A model generated the notes under the pieces. That model did not search any database and was not told the DNA's origin. It was given only the letters and a program-made list of their open reading frames with translations. DNA of 43,409 nt from an uncultured Halomicronema sp. (GTDB taxonomy: Bacteria; Cyanobacteriota; Cyanobacteriia; Phormidesmidales; Phormidesmidaceae): NCBI GenBank assembly GCA_937899725.1, contig CALCCA010000058.1, positions 1 to 43,409 on the forward strand. The letters are read 5' to 3'. A program made the translations under genes and the position numbers. Shown here in pieces: positions 41,543-43,409 of the stretch (positions are counted from its first letter, which is position 1; each line of letters starts with the position of its first letter).

Positions 41543-42022
41543 TTAAGGGAATTTCAGTGCTTCCGCAGCATCGGTGCCGTGCTTGATGAACTTCATCTCT
41601 CCCTGGTAGTCGCCCTCAGATACCACGCCTACGGGCATCCAGCCCAGATGTTGATAAAAGCCGTAGGCTCTCAGATGGGGGTCGTTGCCGGTCACGAGCC
41701 AAATTTCCTCAAGGTGGTTTGACCATAACCAGGCCTCAGCCGCCTGCATTAAAGCGCGACCGGCTCCCCGACCTTCAGCGCTGGGCAGAACGAATAGACC
41801 CAAAATAGTGGCTGCCGTCGCGTTGGCGATCGCAAATCCCACGGGGCGATCGTCAACCTCAGCGAGCCAAGCTTGGCAGTCCGTCGCTAGCATAGCGGCG
41901 ACGGAGTCGGGGGTAATGCCGAGGGCGGCGATTTCCTCCCGAGACTGATAGTTTTCGGTCACGCTGGTGCGAATGTCAAAGAGCGTTTCGATATCGTTGG
42001 GTCGAGCTGTCCGAATCAGCAT
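41543..42022 (-). CDS. GNAT family N-acetyltransferase
   Basis: About 159 residues from the ATG at 42022, chosen because MLIRTARPNDIETLFDIRTS is the usual GNAT start; the open frame extends to 42067 but that part overlaps the start of the divergent crcB gene. IANATAATILGLFVLPSAEG RGAGRALMQAA contains the motif A loop (GRGAGRAL), and HLRAYGFYQHLGWMPVGVV is the C-terminal motif. Substrate unknown. It lies head-to-head with crcB, 28 bases apart, so the two starts share a short promoter region. It is not a close copy of the GNAT at 4007. Confidence 0.9.
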   Translation of the reverse strand: MLIRTARPNDIETLFDIRTSVTENYQSREEIAALGITPDSVAAMLATDCQAWLAEVDDRPVGFAIANATAATILGLFVLPSAEGRGAGRALMQAAEAWLWSNHLEEIWLVTGNDPHLRAYGFYQHLGWMPVGVVSEGDYQGEMKFIKHGTDAAEALKFP

Positions 42023-42050
42023 AGTGTTTCTCAGTGGGTGGTTATTTGAA

Positions 42051-42467
42051 ATGTTAGAAAATCCCAATATTCGTACCCCGATAACGATTGGCTTGGGCGC
42101 GATCGCGGGTGCATTATCGCGGTATTACCTTGGGCAATGGCTGACCCTGCTGACCCCTCTGACCTTTCCGATGGGAACATTTTTAGTGAATATCAGCGGC
42201 TGTTTTTTCATGGGGTTGATCACCACATTGATGATCAGAAGATTGTCTTTAAAGCCTGATCTGGTGCTCCTAATCACAACCGGCTTTTTAGGGGCTTATA
42301 CGACGTTTTCATCTTATGAACTTGAGGCTGAACAGTTACTGGACTTCAAAAACCCACAAATCGGGTTGCTCTACTGGGTCAGCAGCCCACTGCTGGGATT
42401 TCTCAGCTTTGGTCTCGGCGTTGCGCTGGCAAAAACTACTCAGCCAATAGAGCAGGTGGATGAATAG
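42051..42467 (+). CDS. crcB: CrcB (Fluc) fluoride channel, first copy
   Basis: About 138 residues from the ATG at 42051. Four membrane helices fit the Fluc fold. Signatures: GLGAIAGALSRYYLGQWL, FPMGTFLVNISGCFFMGLIT (Asn and Gly of the pore) and LITTGFLGAYTTFSSYELEA with the TTFSSY Phe-box. Fluc channels export fluoride from the cytoplasm, working as antiparallel dimers. The frame opens earlier at 41967, but that part antisenses the GNAT gene and is not convincing. It converges on a second crcB (42471) with only a three-base gap. No fluoride riboswitch was recognised upstream. Confidence 0.94.
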   Translation: MLENPNIRTPITIGLGAIAGALSRYYLGQWLTLLTPLTFPMGTFLVNISGCFFMGLITTLMIRRLSLKPDLVLLITTGFLGAYTTFSSYELEAEQLLDFKNPQIGLLYWVSSPLLGFLSFGLGVALAKTTQPIEQVDE

Positions 42468-42470
42468 GGT

Positions 42471-42848
42471 TCATCCTAAATTCTGTGCTATCCAAATGCC
42501 CAACTCGACACAGACTAATCCTAAAATGGGGCTGCCCAGCCAGTAAAATAAGCCAGGTAAAATTTGACGGCTGCGAAATAAATTGGCAGCATCTAACGTG
42601 TAAGACGAAAAGGTCGTGTACGACCCTAAGAAGCCCACCAGAATCAGCTTTTGCATGGCAATGGCAAGGGTGATTTTAGTTGCTACGATTGACAGAAAGC
42701 CAATCAATAAGGAACCCGTTAAATTCACAAACAGCGTTCCATAGGGAAACCGTTGACCACGCTGTGCAATCCAAAATAAGGTGACATAGTAGCGGCTCAA
42801 CGCCCCGAAGACAGCGCCAATACTGATCATCAGTGGAATCCAGGTCAT
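42471..42848 (-). CDS. crcB: CrcB (Fluc) fluoride channel, second copy
   Basis: 125 residues, four membrane helices, with GAVFGALSRYYVTLFW, FPYGTLFVNLTGSLLIGFLS and KLILVGFLGSYTTFSSYTLD. It is a diverged paralogue of the crcB on the opposite strand. The pair is likely one functional unit: many bacteria encode two Fluc subunits that form a heterodimer, although usually co-directional rather than convergent. A nested inverted repeat lies upstream at 42895-42956 and a MITE-like element at 43014. Whether each subunit works alone cannot be told. Confidence 0.93.
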   Translation of the reverse strand: MTWIPLMISIGAVFGALSRYYVTLFWIAQRGQRFPYGTLFVNLTGSLLIGFLSIVATKITLAIAMQKLILVGFLGSYTTFSSYTLDAANLFRSRQILPGLFYWLGSPILGLVCVELGIWIAQNLG

Positions 42849-42894
42849 ACGGCAATGCTCATGATGGCCCTCTGTCTGGGCGATCGGTCATTTG

Positions 42895-42956
42895 GTGATA
42901 TCAACTAAGCATGAGCCGCCATGAGGCGGAGACGGTTAAGTGCCGGTTGATCTCAC
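42895..42956 (-). promoter_or_regulatory. Nested inverted-repeat leader candidate upstream of crcB2
   Basis: Outer arms GTGATATCAAC (42895-42905) and GTTGATCTCAC (42946-42956) pair with one mismatch across 11 positions; inside is a CCGCC-atga-GGCGG hairpin (42916-42929). Read on the minus strand it would sit 47 bases before the crcB2 start. It does not show the conserved fluoride-riboswitch core I know. It may be a leader structure, an operator or a small mobile repeat. Confidence 0.35.
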
Positions 42957-43013
42957 TCTCGCAGCCACATCACCGAACCGGTCGAATGCCAGATTATATC
43001 CTGCTTGGGACTA

Positions 43014-43174
43014 ATACCAATTCTCTAAAACTGGACTGCAGATCTTCCTTACGATTCCGCTCAAGGAACGTCGGCTGAGCGGAGTCGTCAGCCCGACGGT
43101 CAGGCCAACCTGCAGTGTCTCCGACTGGGAGAAAGCCGACTTGGATGGGTAGCGGTAATTTGCAGAACTGGTAT
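43014..43174 (-). repeat. MITE-like dispersed repeat B, copy 2
   Basis: A 161-bp copy, inverted relative to 3126-3274. Terminal inverted repeats ATACCAATTCT and AGAACTGGTAT; internal stem 43053-43063 with 43076-43086, one mismatch. It is longer than copy 1, mainly in the region next to the internal hairpin. No target-site duplication is certain (a TA next to the left end only). Confidence 0.8.
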
Positions 43175-43306
43175 GACGTGTCTGTTTGATCGGCTGGTGC
43201 GATCGCTCAGCCGCAGTCAGATAGCTCGTAGGTCGAGCGCTATCCCTGGGTTAAATCATGGGTGGGTGCGGCAATGATGATTTGGCAAACCTGACGGGTC
43301 TGACTG

Positions 43307-43333
43307 CCAAACGCCCCATTTCGTTTGGTTTTT
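43307..43333 (+). terminator. Rho-independent terminator-like hairpin
   Basis: CCAAACG (43307-43313), an 8-base loop, CGTTTGG (43322-43328) and then TTTTT (43329-43333) on the plus strand. The stem is short but perfect. The nearest plus-strand gene ends 840 bases upstream, so it has no evident client and may be chance. Confidence 0.4.
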
Positions 43334-43409
43334 CTCTTGCCAAAGGAGATGTCGTTATAGAACCCATTTGAGATCTTTTGAATTTTGAGTGAATCTGTGA
43401 GGAGTGTCG

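Larger units (their letters stand above)
42849..43409. other. Gene-free right edge of the window
   Basis: No gene is seen. It holds the nested inverted repeat (42895-42956), MITE-like repeat B copy 2 (43014-43174) and a terminator-like hairpin (43307-43333). The remaining sequence to the edge, including a stretch with HIP1-like GCGATCGC near 43199, shows nothing recognisable. A gene starting beyond 43409 cannot be excluded. Confidence 0.4.

Noticed and set aside
41967-42050. An N-terminal extension of crcB from the first ATG.
   Set aside because: It lies antisense to the GNAT start and lacks homology; the ATG at 42051 gives the typical CrcB N-terminus.
42849-43013. Fluoride riboswitch upstream of crcB2.
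   Set aside because: The invariant GAUG/CGCC-AA-CGC/UGAUG core with its pseudoknot could not be laid over the sequence; kept only as an unassigned nested repeat.
1-43409. CRISPR array, tRNA, rRNA, intact transposase, prophage genes.
   Set aside because: Repeats with regular spacers, cloverleaf signatures, rRNA motifs or DDE/HUH transposase motifs were not found on either strand by reading.

Overview
The window reads as chromosomal DNA of a cyanobacterium, most likely a filamentous Leptolyngbya/Nodosilinea-like lineage. Evidence: the HIP1 octamer GCGATCGC and its core recur in genes and spacers alike; several Uma2 (DUF820) loci are present; and there are typical cyanobacterial proteins (a UPF0182 giant membrane protein, a serine/threonine kinase with extracytoplasmic tail, a DUF433/DUF5615 pair). 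No rRNA, tRNA, CRISPR array, prophage or complete insertion sequence was seen. The lineage is inference; the gene families are read from the translations.

Left part (1-9.5 kb): a truncated Mrr-like gene, a Uma2 gene and thrC whose stop codons both touch a 108-bp MITE-like repeat, a second 149-bp MITE-like element, remains of an M14-type peptidase, a GNAT gene, and then a redox-looking module: a HxlR/DUF24 regulator divergent from gst-mdaB-ltrA, with two short palindromes in the shared promoter region. ltrA has lost its C-terminus by a nonsense codon plus a frameshift. A SUKH (SMI1/KNR4) gene and a 520-bp gene-free stretch holding consecutive hairpins precede a glycerophosphodiesterase gene.

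Middle part (9.6-28.4 kb): three co-directional genes for membrane or envelope-related proteins (class 3 lipase, UPF0182, EcsC-like), endonuclease V, a peptidoglycan-binding-domain protein, a small sigma-70-type factor, a second Uma2, a lone cyclic-nucleotide-binding domain, a superfamily 2 helicase, an M48 metalloprotease, bioD immediately after a Ser/Thr kinase gene, and an AT-richer GT61-type glycosyltransferase gene that looks acquired.

Right part (28.4-43.4 kb): two adjacent P-loop GTPase-like genes (the first lacking a visible G3 motif), a broken Uma2, a DUF411 metal-binding protein, a DUF433/DUF5615 toxin-antitoxin cassette lying between two copies of the polA leader, polA, a HigBA-type toxin-antitoxin cassette between two Uma2 remnants, an alpha/beta hydrolase, a TSUP permease, an NTF2-like protein, a second GNAT, and two convergent crcB fluoride-channel genes. 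The second copies of both MITE-like elements lie in this part, so each family brackets most of the window.

Overall this is a housekeeping backbone (thrC, bioD, polA, nfi, crcB) carrying many small selfish or defensive pieces and their scars. I did not find a clearly new multi-gene system. The features most worth testing are the structured element at 8396-8538, the duplicated polA leader around a toxin-antitoxin pair, the paired GTPases, and the crcB2 leader.
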